Assembly (NCBI RefSeq): GCF_037975245.1
Contig: NC_092581.1
Location: 21,038,303-21,102,302 of the forward strand
Reading direction: 5' to 3'
Length of the DNA: 64,000 nt
DNA from: Apostichopus japonicus
Lineage: Eukaryota > Echinodermata > Holothuroidea > Aspidochirotida > Stichopodidae
Shown here: positions 24,872 through 34,315 of the stretch, one piece after another
Position numbering within the stretch: the stretch's first letter is position 1
Layout of the letters: every line of letters starts with the position of its first letter
Made by a program: the position numbers and the translations under genes
The notes under the pieces: generated by a model
Told to the model about the DNA's origin: nothing
Databases searched by the model: none
Seen by the model: only the letters and a program-made list of their open reading frames with translations

Positions 24872-26646
24872 GCAGCTAGATGGAGGCTCTTGATGTCGGG
24901 GTGGGTTATTTGGCCGCTCCGTTGGGAGAGGAGCTTGGCGGCCGGTGGGAATTTGTATGGTAGGTCCACCAGCATCTCGATGATGAGTGGGAACCGTGCT
25001 TGATTGGGCCAGCAAGGTGCGATCAAAAGCATGTCCGCTTCCACGTCCTGAAGCATCGTGAGAACTCTGCGGAGTAATCCCAGTGGGGGAAAGGCGTACA
25101 TGGAGAGGCCCGTCCATGAGACGACTAGGGCGTCGGTCTTCCAGGCCTGTGGGTCGTGGTATCTGGAGCAGAACGTCGGGAGTTTGGCGTTCTTGGCCGT
25201 CGCAAACATGTCGACGGACGGCCTGCCGAACAGGTGAAATATGTGGTCGGACCACGTTCGGGAGAGCTCCCATTCCCCATTGTCTAGATACCCCCTGGAC
25301 AGTGCGTCTGCCAGTATATTGTCTTTCCCTGCTAGGTGGGACGCCCATAGGCCCATCCGAAGGGAGTCGCAGAGGACGAGCAGGTCCCATGTCCTGCGTA
25401 GGAGAGCCAGGGATCGAGTGCCCCCTTGACGGTTGATATACGCCACGGTCGTGGTGTTGTCTGACCGGACCGTGACAGTGTGGCCCGTTAGGTGGGTTGC
25501 CCAGTGACGTACGGCCCTCAGGACCGCTTCCGTCTCTAAAATATTGATATGGAGACCCCTCTCGGGCTCCGCCCTTTCGCCGGCAACTGTGTGTGTGCCC
25601 CATACCGCTCCCCAACCGCTGAGGGAGGCATCCGTCGTGATCGACGTTGTAGGGGCTGGGTTCCGGAAAGGTCGCCCTGCCGCGATCCTATCCGACTGTG
25701 CCCACCACGTAAGAAACGGGCCAAGCCCCGTTGGAAGTGGGATTGGCGTTGCCGCCGACGACCGATCCGGGGCATAGTGTTTGAGGAGGTGCCGCTGGAG
25801 CGGCCTCATTCTGAGTCTGCACAGGTCTAGAAGGTCTGTGAAGCTCGCCATCTTCCCCAACAGGCGCTGCCACGTGAGCGCTGGGGTATTCCGATTGCCT
25901 AGTATTTTTCTGGCCGTGGCCACTAGGCTCGCCGTTCTTTCGGCCGTCGGGTAGACCATGCCGCGGGCGAGGTCGAGACGGGCCCCTAAGTATATGATCG
26001 ATTGAGTGGGCACGAGGTTGGATTTCTCGACATTGATTAACCACCCCAGTTTCGTCAGGAGGGAGACGGTGGCGTTTGTACTGGCGAGAGCCCCTTGTTG
26101 GGAGTTGCCGAGTACTAACCAATCGTCTAGGTAGGCGAACACCATTACCCCGTTTCGGCGGAAGTGAGCCAGGACCGCCCTTGTTACCCTGGTGAAAACC
26201 CTGGGTGCTGTGGAGAGGCCAAATGGTAGCGCTGTGAAGCGGTAATCTATGGCCTTGTACCTGAACGCGAGGAACCGCTGGTCCTCGAGTCGGATGGGGA
26301 TATGTAGGTAGGAATCCTTTAGATCGACGGAGGATGCCCACATCCCTGGGCGCAGTAGGTGGAGGATTGATGTGAGAGTCTCCATCCTGAACCTCTCCGG
26401 TCGGATGAACCTCCTGTTGAGAGGTCTGAGGTTCAGGATGGGCCTCCAAGTCCCGTTCTTCTTCGGCGTGAGGAAGAACGAGGACCGGAAGAGGGGGCCG
26501 TCCGCGTTTGCGGTGGTGACCCGCGTAATGGCGCCTTTTTTGAGAAGACTGTTGATCTCGTCCTCGAGGGCGGCCCGCTTTTCCGGTATCTCGGGTACTG
26601 GCGTGGTTGCGAAGAGGCCATATTGGGGTGGGGTAGACGAGAACTC
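24703..26646 (-). CDS. DIRS reverse transcriptase - RNase H - methyltransferase-like polyprotein
   Basis: Open from 26646 to the stop at 24703. The first ATG (26385) is internal, because RT motifs such as FFLTPKKNGTWRPILNLR precede it in the same frame. Counting from that Met: RT catalytic AYLDDW at 85-88, RNase H acidic residues in TTDAS (252), LETEAV (284), RSDN (309) and ILADALS (360), then a DIRS-type Dam methyltransferase-like region at about 390-480 (VDMFATAKN, FCSRYHDP, YAFPP). It makes the DNA copy of the element. The segment just before the RT (WVLDVVKRGYEV, near 26640-26690) is in a different frame, so the N-terminus is displaced by a frameshift around 26620-26645. Confidence 0.92.
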   Translation of the reverse strand, partial: EFSSTPPQYGLFATTPVPEIPEKRAALEDEINSLLKKGAITRVTTANADGPLFRSSFFLTPKKNGTWRPILNLRPLNRRFIRPERFRMETLTSILHLLRPGMWASSVDLKDSYLHIPIRLEDQRFLAFRYKAIDYRFTALPFGLSTAPRVFTRVTRAVLAHFRRNGVMVFAYLDDWLVLGNSQQGALASTNATVSLLTKLGWLINVEKSNLVPTQSIIYLGARLDLARGMVYPTAERTASLVATARKILGNRNTPALTWQRLLGKMASFTDLLDLCRLRMRPLQRHLLKHYAPDRSSAATPIPLPTGLGPFLTWWAQSDRIAAGRPFRNPAPTTSITTDASLSGWGAVWGTHTVAGERAEPERGLHINILETEAVLRAVRHWATHLTGHTVTVRSDNTTTVAYINRQGGTRSLALLRRTWDLLVLCDSLRMGLWASHLAGKDNILADALSRGYLDNGEWELSRTWSDHIFHLFGRPSVDMFATAKNAKLPTFCSRYHDPQAWKTDALVVSWTGLSMYAFPPLGLLRRVLTMLQDVEADMLLIAPCWPNQARFPLIIEMLVDLPYKFPPAAKLLSQRSGQITHPDIKSLHLAAWKLSGSRSRQRGFHRRLRTLQWMPAGSPRLKHTILDCTDTMFGPGTTLLIPWRPQ

Positions 26647-26775
26647 TTACCTCGTAGCCCCTTTTTACCACGTCCAGTACCCAGGCTCCTGGGTCGATCT
26701 CCTCCCAGTGAGCCCAAAAAAACTCTTAGTCGCCCCCCCACCTTGGCCTTGGGCGCTACGGTGGGGTGGGCATCC

Positions 26776-27894
26776 CTAGGGCCGTTTACCGCGCCCGCGG
26801 CTTCCGCGGTATTGCGGGCGGTATGGCCTATGTTCGGGCCGCGAAGGAGCGGATTGTTGCTGTGTTCGCGGGGCGCCCCGACTCTGACTGTAGCTGGATC
26901 TTGGTTGCTTAAAGCGGCTACCTTGTCGTGAGTCGTAGCGTGGGCGCGAGGATGAGGTCGGGCGGGACATGTGTTCGTCCGCCTCCCTCAGAGATTTCAT
27001 TCTCTCTGCCTCCTCCCGGAGTTTCTCATCGAACTTGCCGCCGAAGAGGTCACTGCCCAGGATCGGTAAGTTGCGGAACCCATCCGCCGTGGATCTGGAC
27101 GACCAATTCAGGGAGTTCAAAACCAGGTCCCGACGTGTCAAGGTGGCCTTAACCGAGACTCGGGCGAACTGGTCTAATACCATCCTGGAAACGGGTCCCA
27201 GGAGGGCAATGATGGCGGCGGTATCTTTGCGGGAGATACCCGATGCCTGGGCCAGTTGAAAAGATCTGTTCAATAGCTCGGCGAAAAGTAATAAGGCTGA
27301 TGAGTACTTCATCCCTGCGCGGGAGGCCCTATCTACGTCGAACAGGGAGGATTCTAGGGTCTGTGCACCCTTCTCCCTGAACTTGTCCTTGCCGTCTAAG
27401 GCACCCGCCGACCGAAGTCTCTCCTTCACTTGAGGCGGGATTTGGGGTGGCGTGAAAAGACTTTCCCAGTCTTCGTCGCCCACGTGGAAAGTGCGATGGG
27501 CTGATCGCTGGAAGGCTGTCCAGCGTTTCGCCTGTGCCACCGCCTCGAACCGCTCTCTACATTCCACATCCACCGGGATGGAGGCTCGAGGCTTTTGGGC
27601 GGCCGCGTTCAATGTGAGTTTGGATGCCGGCCCCTCGTGGGCACGAGCATCCACCCTTTCCTCGAAACCGAGGACTCTGCGGAATACTGCCGTCGCCTTC
27701 TCAAAGGCTTCCGCTGAAATTTCTGTACCCCGTAAGGGTTCTTCATCCTCCGCCTCGGAATCTCCACTGAGGAGGTGGGCACTAGCTGCGATTGACAGCG
27801 CGTCATCAGTTCTGGAGGAGACGTCGTCCCCGGGATCTGCATGGGTCTCCTCAGGGGCGTGATCGTCCGTAACCGGTGCTGGCGGTGGCGCTGG
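26776..27894 (-). CDS. DIRS gag, C-terminal part
   Basis: Open from 27894 to the stop at 26776. It includes GDSEAEDEEPL, then DAEmployed-like helical capsid stretches such as LLLFAELLNRSFQLAQ and IIALLGPVSRMVLDQ, and a basic, Arg/Gln/Ser-rich tail ending RGSRGRGKRP that should bind nucleic acid. A TAA at 27895-27897 interrupts the frame; the same frame is open again upstream to about 28030, so the stop is probably a mutation. The capsid assignment rests on position and composition; the family has little sequence conservation. Confidence 0.75.
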   Translation of the reverse strand, partial: PAPPPAPVTDDHAPEETHADPGDDVSSRTDDALSIAASAHLLSGDSEAEDEEPLRGTEISAEAFEKATAVFRRVLGFEERVDARAHEGPASKLTLNAAAQKPRASIPVDVECRERFEAVAQAKRWTAFQRSAHRTFHVGDEDWESLFTPPQIPPQVKERLRSAGALDGKDKFREKGAQTLESSLFDVDRASRAGMKYSSALLLFAELLNRSFQLAQASGISRKDTAAIIALLGPVSRMVLDQFARVSVKATLTRRDLVLNSLNWSSRSTADGFRNLPILGSDLFGGKFDEKLREEAERMKSLREADEHMSRPTSSSRPRYDSRQGSRFKQPRSSYSQSRGAPRTQQQSAPSRPEHRPYRPQYRGSRGRGKRP

Positions 27895-27973
27895 TTATGG
27901 TGGAATTGACGGAGCCCCCTGTTGTTCCGGGTCCTGTTGACTCGGCTTTTGCAACAATTGTCCCAGGAGGTCT

Positions 27974-28696
27974 TTAACCTGGGAAAGGAGAGCCTGCCCC
28001 GAGTCTGGGGATTGTCTCCTCTTTCGTTTCTTGGCCGTGTCGCCCAGAAGAATGTCCGCTCAAGGACGAGGGCGACGAGCCAGACCTCGACCTGCGTCGA
28101 GGTCGCCGGTGTCTTTCCCGGCTCCTACTGCAGCTACGGCTGTGGGTACAGCTTCTGCTTCGGCTTTGGCGCCGTTCCGTACCCTCCGGGGAGAACCCCG
28201 AGAAATCTCTCCGGTTGCGGTCCCATGACCCTGGAGTGGAAGTAAATAAGTCCGCCACCGCTTGTCTTCGGGGGCTTCTGGACTCCACGTGGCCTGAAGT
28301 GGACGGACCCTCCTGGGGTCGCGGCCGTGGCTGAGCTGACGCCGCACGGGAATTAGCTCCATCTCGTATGGATACCCGTTCCTGAGGAGGGTTTGAGCCA
28401 TCTCGTATGGCGCCCTCCGTTCCCCCATGTTTAGGGCTTATGCCATCTCGTATGGCCGCCTGGGGTTCCTTCGCCGGCGGCTTCTTTTTCCCCTGCTTTG
28501 AGGAAGCCGCCTTCTTTCTTTTCTCTGCGGCTTTATCCGCCAGCCAGGTACCGATCAAATCCCAGCGCTCCTGGGTCCAGTCCTGGCAAATGGAGCAGGT
28601 CTGCTTGCTCCCGCATGGGCGACACTTTGGGCATAAATCATGCTTGTCCCATGCTTTGAACGGACGGAACTGCTTACAAGAACGGCAGTTTTCCAT
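27974..28696 (-). CDS. DIRS gag, N-terminal Cys-rich part
   Basis: A real ATG at 28696 begins MENCRSCKQF. Cys residues at 4, 7, 22, 25, 28, 34 and 37 (CPKCRPC, CSICQDW) form the zinc-binding-like N-terminus typical of DIRS gag. A low-complexity region follows with three or four repeats of AIRDG/SIRDG and an RS-rich stretch (RSRSCTHSRSCSRSRE). Near 28030-28080 the gag reading passes to another frame (KKRKRRQSPDSG), which joins the C-terminal part at 26776-27894; the last residues of this open frame are therefore probably not native. Confidence 0.8.
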   Translation of the reverse strand: MENCRSCKQFRPFKAWDKHDLCPKCRPCGSKQTCSICQDWTQERWDLIGTWLADKAAEKRKKAASSKQGKKKPPAKEPQAAIRDGISPKHGGTEGAIRDGSNPPQERVSIRDGANSRAASAQPRPRPQEGPSTSGHVESRSPRRQAVADLFTSTPGSWDRNRRDFSGFSPEGTERRQSRSRSCTHSRSCSRSRERHRRPRRRSRSGSSPSSLSGHSSGRHGQETKEETIPRLGAGSPFPG

Positions 28697-29287
28697 CTTT
28701 TTTTTTTTTTTTTGAGAAATCTCCGAAAAAATTTTTCTTTTTTGAGAAATCTCCGAAAATTTCTTTTTTTTTTGAATAATCTCCGAGACTTGAAGCTGTG
28801 AAAACTAAATCAGAAACAGTTACTTTACTGTAGAATGAAAACGTACACGGCTGCTGTACGTGAACAGTAAGAAATTCGTATTTAAACCAGTACGAAAAAT
28901 AAACAAGGCAGTTACTTTGCTGCAAAAGGAAAACGTACACGACTGCTGTACGAAAACAGTATGAAGAACTAAACAAAGCAGTTACTTAACTGCAAGTAAG
29001 CCCACGTACACGACTGCTGTACGTGAAAGTAAATAAACGCTAGGAGAACGCTACACTAAAGTGCGGGCCTAGCCACGCTACGTGAACCACGTTCACGAGG
29101 TAAACCAAAAAAACGTTCGAAAACCACGAAAGAAAAAACGTTTCAAAGACAAAAAGCAGTTCAAACGTGCAGGACGTTGAATAGATGAAAAAGAATTACA
29201 AAAACAACGATAATCTTTAGACGAAGTAATTGAAATCTTAGGATTTAGTGAGAGCAATAAGAGAGCGATACTTGCGTAAAGGCTGGC
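28697..29287 (-). other. DIRS 5' untranslated leader with short repeats
   Basis: Between gag and the right terminal repeat. Next to the gag ATG are three T-rich copies of GAGAAATCTCCGAAAA-type sequence (28700-28795). Further out, three imperfect units of about 65-75 bp (28810-29030) share CAGTTACTT.ACTG and CGTACACGACTGCTGTACG. Leader repeats could carry promoter function, but this is not shown. Confidence 0.6.
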
Positions 29288-29382
29288 AATTACGGAAGGG
29301 AGATGGCCACACTCACATACAGACAAATTGCCAGATGCTAGAGCGAGGTTAATACGGTAATGCATAGGTTATATGAGGTGAG
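29288..29382 (-). repeat. DIRS inverted terminal repeat (element 5' side)
   Basis: Reverse complement of 23297-23391, identical over 95 bp. The outer extension 29383-29401 (GGAGTACGCCCTGTGAATT) is the part represented in the second half of the internal complementary region. Confidence 0.95.
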
Positions 29383-29429
29383 GGAGTACGCCCTGTGAAT
29401 TATGGATGTCAAAAAAAAACAGAGAATGA

Positions 29430-29800
29430 ATGGAAGCTGTAGAAGAACGGGACAGAAGAGATAATGGGCAGAAGAGGGGAAGGGGATAAAAGAGTAGGGA
29501 GAGAGAGGATAGCAGAGGAAGGGGTAGGCAGAAGAGGGGGAGGGGATCAAAGAGGATGGAGAGAGCATAGTAGAGGAATCTTGTGGAATCTTGCTGTAGA
29601 CTTTGTTAGTAACCTTCGTTGGTTGAATTCATCCTTAAAGGTGTAGGCAGAAATGTCATTATGGTCAATTTAGAAGGAAGACATAGAGTGCGGTGACCCG
29701 TAGTGGAGGTCACCGGGGGCACAGGGCAAACTTATACCAGTTTTGGTCTTGGTAGACAGGAAAGTGCATTAGTGTAGTAGGAGACAGGGAAGAGGGGAGC
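29430..29800. repeat. purine-rich duplicated tract and MITE fragment
   Basis: From 29460 to 29575 two imperfect units of about 70 bp share GGCAGAAGAGGGG and GGGATAAAAGAG/GGGATCAAAGAG. At 29740-29800 GGTAGACAGGAAAGTGCATT ... GGAGACAGGGAAGAGGGGAG matches the right arm of the MITE at 59111-59405. Confidence 0.55.
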
Positions 29801-30479
29801 GAAGGTCTTAATTATATTACGACTAATGCAGCATGATAACCATCAGAAATTTCACCCTGTCCAAGCAACTGGTAGGGTAGCATATTTGTAAGTTACAGTA
29901 GTGTAATTTGTGCCTTGAGGTCCATATTGCATTACAACAATTTGATTCTCTGGGGATTCAGAACAAACAACATACAGTAGACTGGTTGGAACTAAATTCC
30001 TGGAAACATTCCATTTATAAGTTACCATAAAGAGTCTTTCATGCTGATAACTTTCCAACAGATCACTCCTATCACTTTATAGTGTGATATGTAATACAAA
30101 TTAATCATATCAACATATACTGTACAACAATACACTCGCTTACACTTCTGTGCGCTTCTCACTGCAGGGTAGCTAAATCCTGGTACTGTAGTACTACTAC
30201 AGTATCATATATTGACAAAAGTAAATGTCACATTGGTTTTGATTTACAGAGTAAACATCGAGGCCTAAAGTCCACTGAAGACAGTACACTTCCCCTGATA
30301 CCTTCATGCCTACTGTAAACTATAGACACCCTGTGGTGTGTAACTGCGTACTGGAATTATATAATTAGTCTGTTAATAACTGGTATTTACGCCAGTGTTG
30401 CAGAAAAAACTTCTGTTTCTGCTGTTTTACAGCTATAAGTAAAGTTACTGCTTAAGTGGTCCTATAAACAAAAATTCCA

Positions 30480-30815
30480 TGATTGATAGTCTAAACTATA
30501 GCTCATATATGCTAATCATGTATTGATAGCCTAAAACAATAGCTAAAACTATAGCTTGTATGCTAATCATGTATTGATAGCCTTTAGCTCATATGCTTAT
30601 CATGTATTGATAGCCTAAACTATAGCTTATGCTTATCATGTATTGATAGCCTAAACTATAGCTTATATGCTTATCATGTATTGATAGCCTAAACTACAGC
30701 TTATATGCTTATTATGTATTGATAGCCTAAACTAGCTTATGCTTATCATGTATTGATAGCCTAAACTATAGCTCATATGCTTATCATGTATTGATAGCCT
30801 AAACTATATATACAT
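30480..30815. repeat. minisatellite, about 8 units of 40-50 bp
   Basis: Units contain GCTTATCATGTATTGATAGC followed by CTAAACTATAGCTTATAT, with length changes in the TATAGCTTATATG part. Confidence 0.9.
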
Positions 30816-31114
30816 CTACTACCCTTTTCCACAATGCTGTAACATCTAGAACAACAATCAGCAATACTTTAAACCAGCTGGTATCAGTTTTATAGCCACA
30901 TGTCAACAAGACCTACCTTCATAGGATAGAGGCATTAAAACCTATCCTTGGGTTGGTGATGTTGTTTTAATATTAACTCTAGATAGTACAGAGTAACTGT
31001 TTGCACAGTTAGTAACTGACCTGCCAGGTGAACGATACAATACTGTAGTCGGCACAACTACCATACGTTCCATATATCTGGAGAGGGGTAATAATGTTAT
31101 TATTAATAGCTTAA

Positions 31115-32155
31115 AGGAATTGTCTGGTGGAAGATTTGAATACATTGTCCTTCTAGTTATTATTTTTCTCTTTCTAACCATGTGAAAATTGTCCCCATTT
31201 GACAACTTCTTCTTGTAGAAATCTGATTGTCAAATTCACCAGTTTCTCACCAAAAGCACCGTTTGTTCAAACGCATCAACTTGGTGATTGACAGAGTGCA
31301 GGCAAATAGGCAAAACGAGCAACTTGAAGTTAGCACATATTTCCTCAGCAAATACACTCTTGTGTGTCACACACAGGTGATTGCCTATTATATATTACAT
31401 ACATATCCCGAACGTATATACAGCCAACCTTTCCCAGTTGGTATACTTACATAGCGTTGCACAAAATACACTCGCACACTCAAACCACAGTTCATAAACT
31501 GTTCTTCGAAATTGCTGAAATAAAATTCACAGATCAACTTTATAGTAAAAGACAACTTGAAAGTATTCGGAACACTGACAGATGAAACTTGGCAGAATCG
31601 ATGTCAGAGCCGAATGTAGAACTGAGAAGCTTAGGCTTCGCAGAACTGTCAGATTGTAAACGTTACTGTAGAGTAGCATACATGCGAACATTCTTGGCAT
31701 TGAAGCTGGATATCACGATGTATAAACAACACAGAGTTTACTGTTAAAACTTATCTTGTGTTACACAAAGACCACAAAACTACCGATCTACTACATATAT
31801 GGCGGCTTAAGGATTTTTTGAAAACATATCTAATTTATAGGAAATTTCACCGAAAATTAAGGAAGAAAGTCATCTGTATACGAAAATTAAGGAAGAAAGT
31901 AATCTGTATACAAATGCGGTTTTTGTGGTGATTACTGTAGGTACTGTACGGAGCGTGGATTATGTCGCAATCTGCATTTGCGAAAATGACGTCACGTTCG
32001 TTACTGTTCAAACCATATTTGAAATGTCCATCCTTAACGATTAAAAAATTGTTTCTTTGTCGAATGCAACATTAGCGTTCTCATATTTGACAACATGTTT
32101 GGAACATTATTTATCGTTTTTTAAGGTAACTTCTTAGGGCTTCCGGACAATCATT
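31115..32155. mobile_element. TTAA-type DNA element, copy 2 (both ends present)
   Basis: Left end AGGAATTGTCTGGTGG follows TTAA (31111-31114). The right end CCGGACAATCATT is followed by TTGA (32156-32159), one change from TTAA. The terminal repeat matches the right end of copy 1 (947-1863) at 14 of 16 bases, and about 700 bp of interior match that copy. The internal 245-bp unit that is doubled in copy 1 is single here (about 31590-31875). No transposase domain was seen, so it is a non-autonomous element of a TTAA-inserting superfamily (Kolobok or piggyBac). Confidence 0.65.
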
Positions 32156-32362
32156 TTGAATGCCAGTAGGAGCAAATGTATTACAAACAGTACTGTATTT
32201 TGTGAATCATCCACATGAGATGGTACATTTAATTGTTTGGGAGGTAAGAGAGGAGTGAAGTAAATAATCATTTTGAATGCCAGTAGGAGCAAATTTTTTA
32301 CAAACAGTACTGTATGTGAATCATCCACATGAGATGGCACATTTAATTGTTTGGGAGAACTT
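32149..32362. repeat. 117-bp tandem duplication containing a MITE terminus
   Basis: AATCATTTTGAATGCCAGTA at 32149 recurs at 32266 with matching downstream sequence to TTAATTGTTTGGGA. Between the copies lies GGTAAGAGAGGAGTGAAGT, the right terminus of the MITE family. The duplication overlaps the right edge of the TTAA element. Confidence 0.75.
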
Positions 32363-32399
32363 TCGAGATTGCATGGTAATAAACAATACACATCATAGT

Positions 32400-32475
32400 A
32401 ATCATAATAATAATAAATTAAATTTATATAGCGCTTAATACAGCGTTTGAAAGCACTTTACAAAGTAGGAAAGAG
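32400..32475 (+). repeat. AATAATAATAAATT...TATATAGCGC repeat-tail-like sequence
   Basis: A short TAA microsatellite leads into AATTTATATAGCGCTTAAT and AAAGCACTTTACAAAG. This pattern is common at the ends of dispersed repeats in marine invertebrate genomes (general knowledge). No element body is recognisable. Confidence 0.3.
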
Positions 32476-33289
32476 ACAAAGGAATCCAAGACTAGTGTCA
32501 GACTTTGCATGTCCCTTCCAATATGATGCTGAAATGTTGCAGTGCATCTAGGCAAGCACTCCTATTTGAATAAACTGTTCATAAAATGCCCTAAATGCAT
32601 AATTCCACAGGAAAATTATCTTTTTGGACTAAAAAGAAGAAACATACGTGTGCACTAGCCATCCTGGTGAAAAGTTGTACTTACTTTAATAAAGAAGTAA
32701 TCATTGAGCCTTATTATACAGTACTGTATAAATTAATTCACTGATTCCATTCCCCAATACTCAAAAAGATTGGCCTAAATGTTACAGAAGAGGGATTCCA
32801 GTAGGCTCACAGAGATAGTTCTAATTTTCTGTACATATCCTACTGTTCAAAATAATTTAGAGCATTACAACAATATGATAAAATAATTCATGAACTATAC
32901 TTTACCTATTGGGGACTGTTCAGTACACGATTCAATCAACTAGAATAATTTAAGACTACTGTAGTCAGTTTAGTATGTGTGACAAGTCTGTGACACACAT
33001 TGTACAGTCTTCGTGACATACTGTATGTCTGTGCAATTGACTGATCTCATTGATAAACTGTGTCAAATAACTTACAGCTTTAACGTTTATCATAGTTGTG
33101 GGCAACAAATGGAATATATTTTGAATTGGAAATGTGATCTAAGTACTGCATGTCACATTGGAAATCTCAATTGAAAGAATTTGAAGGGATTTTACATATG
33201 TACAACTATACACAGTGTTGCAGTTACCTTTCAATGTACTGGACAGCTGTACATTCACAGCGGATATAATATATACACAATGTTTCTAC

Positions 33290-33600
33290 CTCCATACTAC
33301 AGCTGGAGTTTTGACCTTGATACTATCCTAGAAGGTTGTAGCTTATACCTCTAAATTGGAAGGTTAGAGCTTTGACTTCTAATAGGCTGGAATTTCGACC
33401 TTCATCCTGGATGGCTGGAGCTTTAACCTCTACCATGGAATGCTTGAGCTTCTACTGTACAGTGCGTAACTCTGTCTTGGAAGGCTAGAGCTTTGACTTC
33501 AATTCTAATAGACTGGAAATTCTACCTCCTTCCTGGAATGCTGGAGTTTCTACCTCCATGATCTATCCTAGAGGCTGGAGCTTTTCCACGCTGAGGCAGT
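33290..33600. repeat. degenerate repeats of GGCTGGAGCTTTGACCTC
   Basis: About eight loose copies of a 30-45 bp unit (CTGGAGTTTTGACCT, GGTTAGAGCTTTGACTTC, GGCTGGAATTTCGACCTTC and others). It is a decayed tandem array. Confidence 0.6.
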
Positions 33601-34315
33601 AATCATTTCATCTATCTCTTGAGATTACACTATTAAAACTATTGTATTAAAGGAAACTTCTACAACATTGTTCAACAAACATATGGCAGAGTATGTCAGC
33701 GCCAACAATCGCTAATATATACATGCTCAACTAATATTCAATTCCTACTGTTTCTCTTGTTTTCACTAACCCCCCTCATGCCTCCACCCTAATAGATTCA
33801 TGGCAAGTAGGCCTATAGTATATGACCTCCAGTAAGCCAATCATCTATTACCATCAAGGCTCATCCAAGCTGAAAGTTGACCGGTTGTTCACCTTCTTTT
33901 ATGCCGAAAGCAACTGCAAGACACATCAATAAAGACCTACTTTATATGCCACCTAAAAGTGTGCCATTGTAATACATAAATATGCTACGTTGATAATTAA
34001 CAATATTCAGGAGTCTCCTTGGCTAACTAAACTGTATGTTCAATTAGGTCCACAGCAAGTTACTCACTAGCTCCAAATCTGGCGAGGGATGGCCTACAAA
34101 CTAGTCACCATTTTCCGATGCAGTATATACTGTACTACTTGTAACTGCTTCATTAACTCTCCGGAAAGAGGAAACAATCCAGTAGTTTTTACAAACATGT
34201 AAAAAAGGTCAATTTCTAGACAATTACCAATGGATCATAAACTGTAGGCAACAGTCATAAATAATCATTACATACGTTTAGCTATCTATCTTTCTAATGT
34301 ATACAGTACATATAT

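Larger units (their letters stand above)
23256..29401 (-). mobile_element. structurally complete DIRS1-type retrotransposon
   Basis: About 6.1 kb, clearly more G+C-rich than its surroundings, coding on the minus strand. It shows the full DIRS plan: inverted terminal repeats (23297-23391 and 29288-29382, identical over 95 bp), short unique outer extensions at each end, an internal complementary region (23722-23819) complementary to both outer ends joined together, gag, RT-RNase H with a methyltransferase-like tail, and a tyrosine recombinase in an overlapping frame. DIRS elements make a circular DNA via the internal complementary region and integrate by the recombinase without target duplication (established knowledge); none is seen here. 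Frame interruptions near 28030-28080, 27895, 26620-26645 and 24445-24480 mean this copy is probably defective, unless some are sequence errors. Confidence 0.95.

Noticed and set aside
24428-25615. The first about 248 codons of the minus frame as a separate DIRS protein
   Set aside because: They overlap the RNase H/methyltransferase frame and show no domain; only the part from about 24871 onward is recombinase.
26372-27862. Several plus-strand frames of about 100-136 codons in the DIRS element
   Set aside because: They are antisense shadows of G+C-rich gag and RT coding regions.
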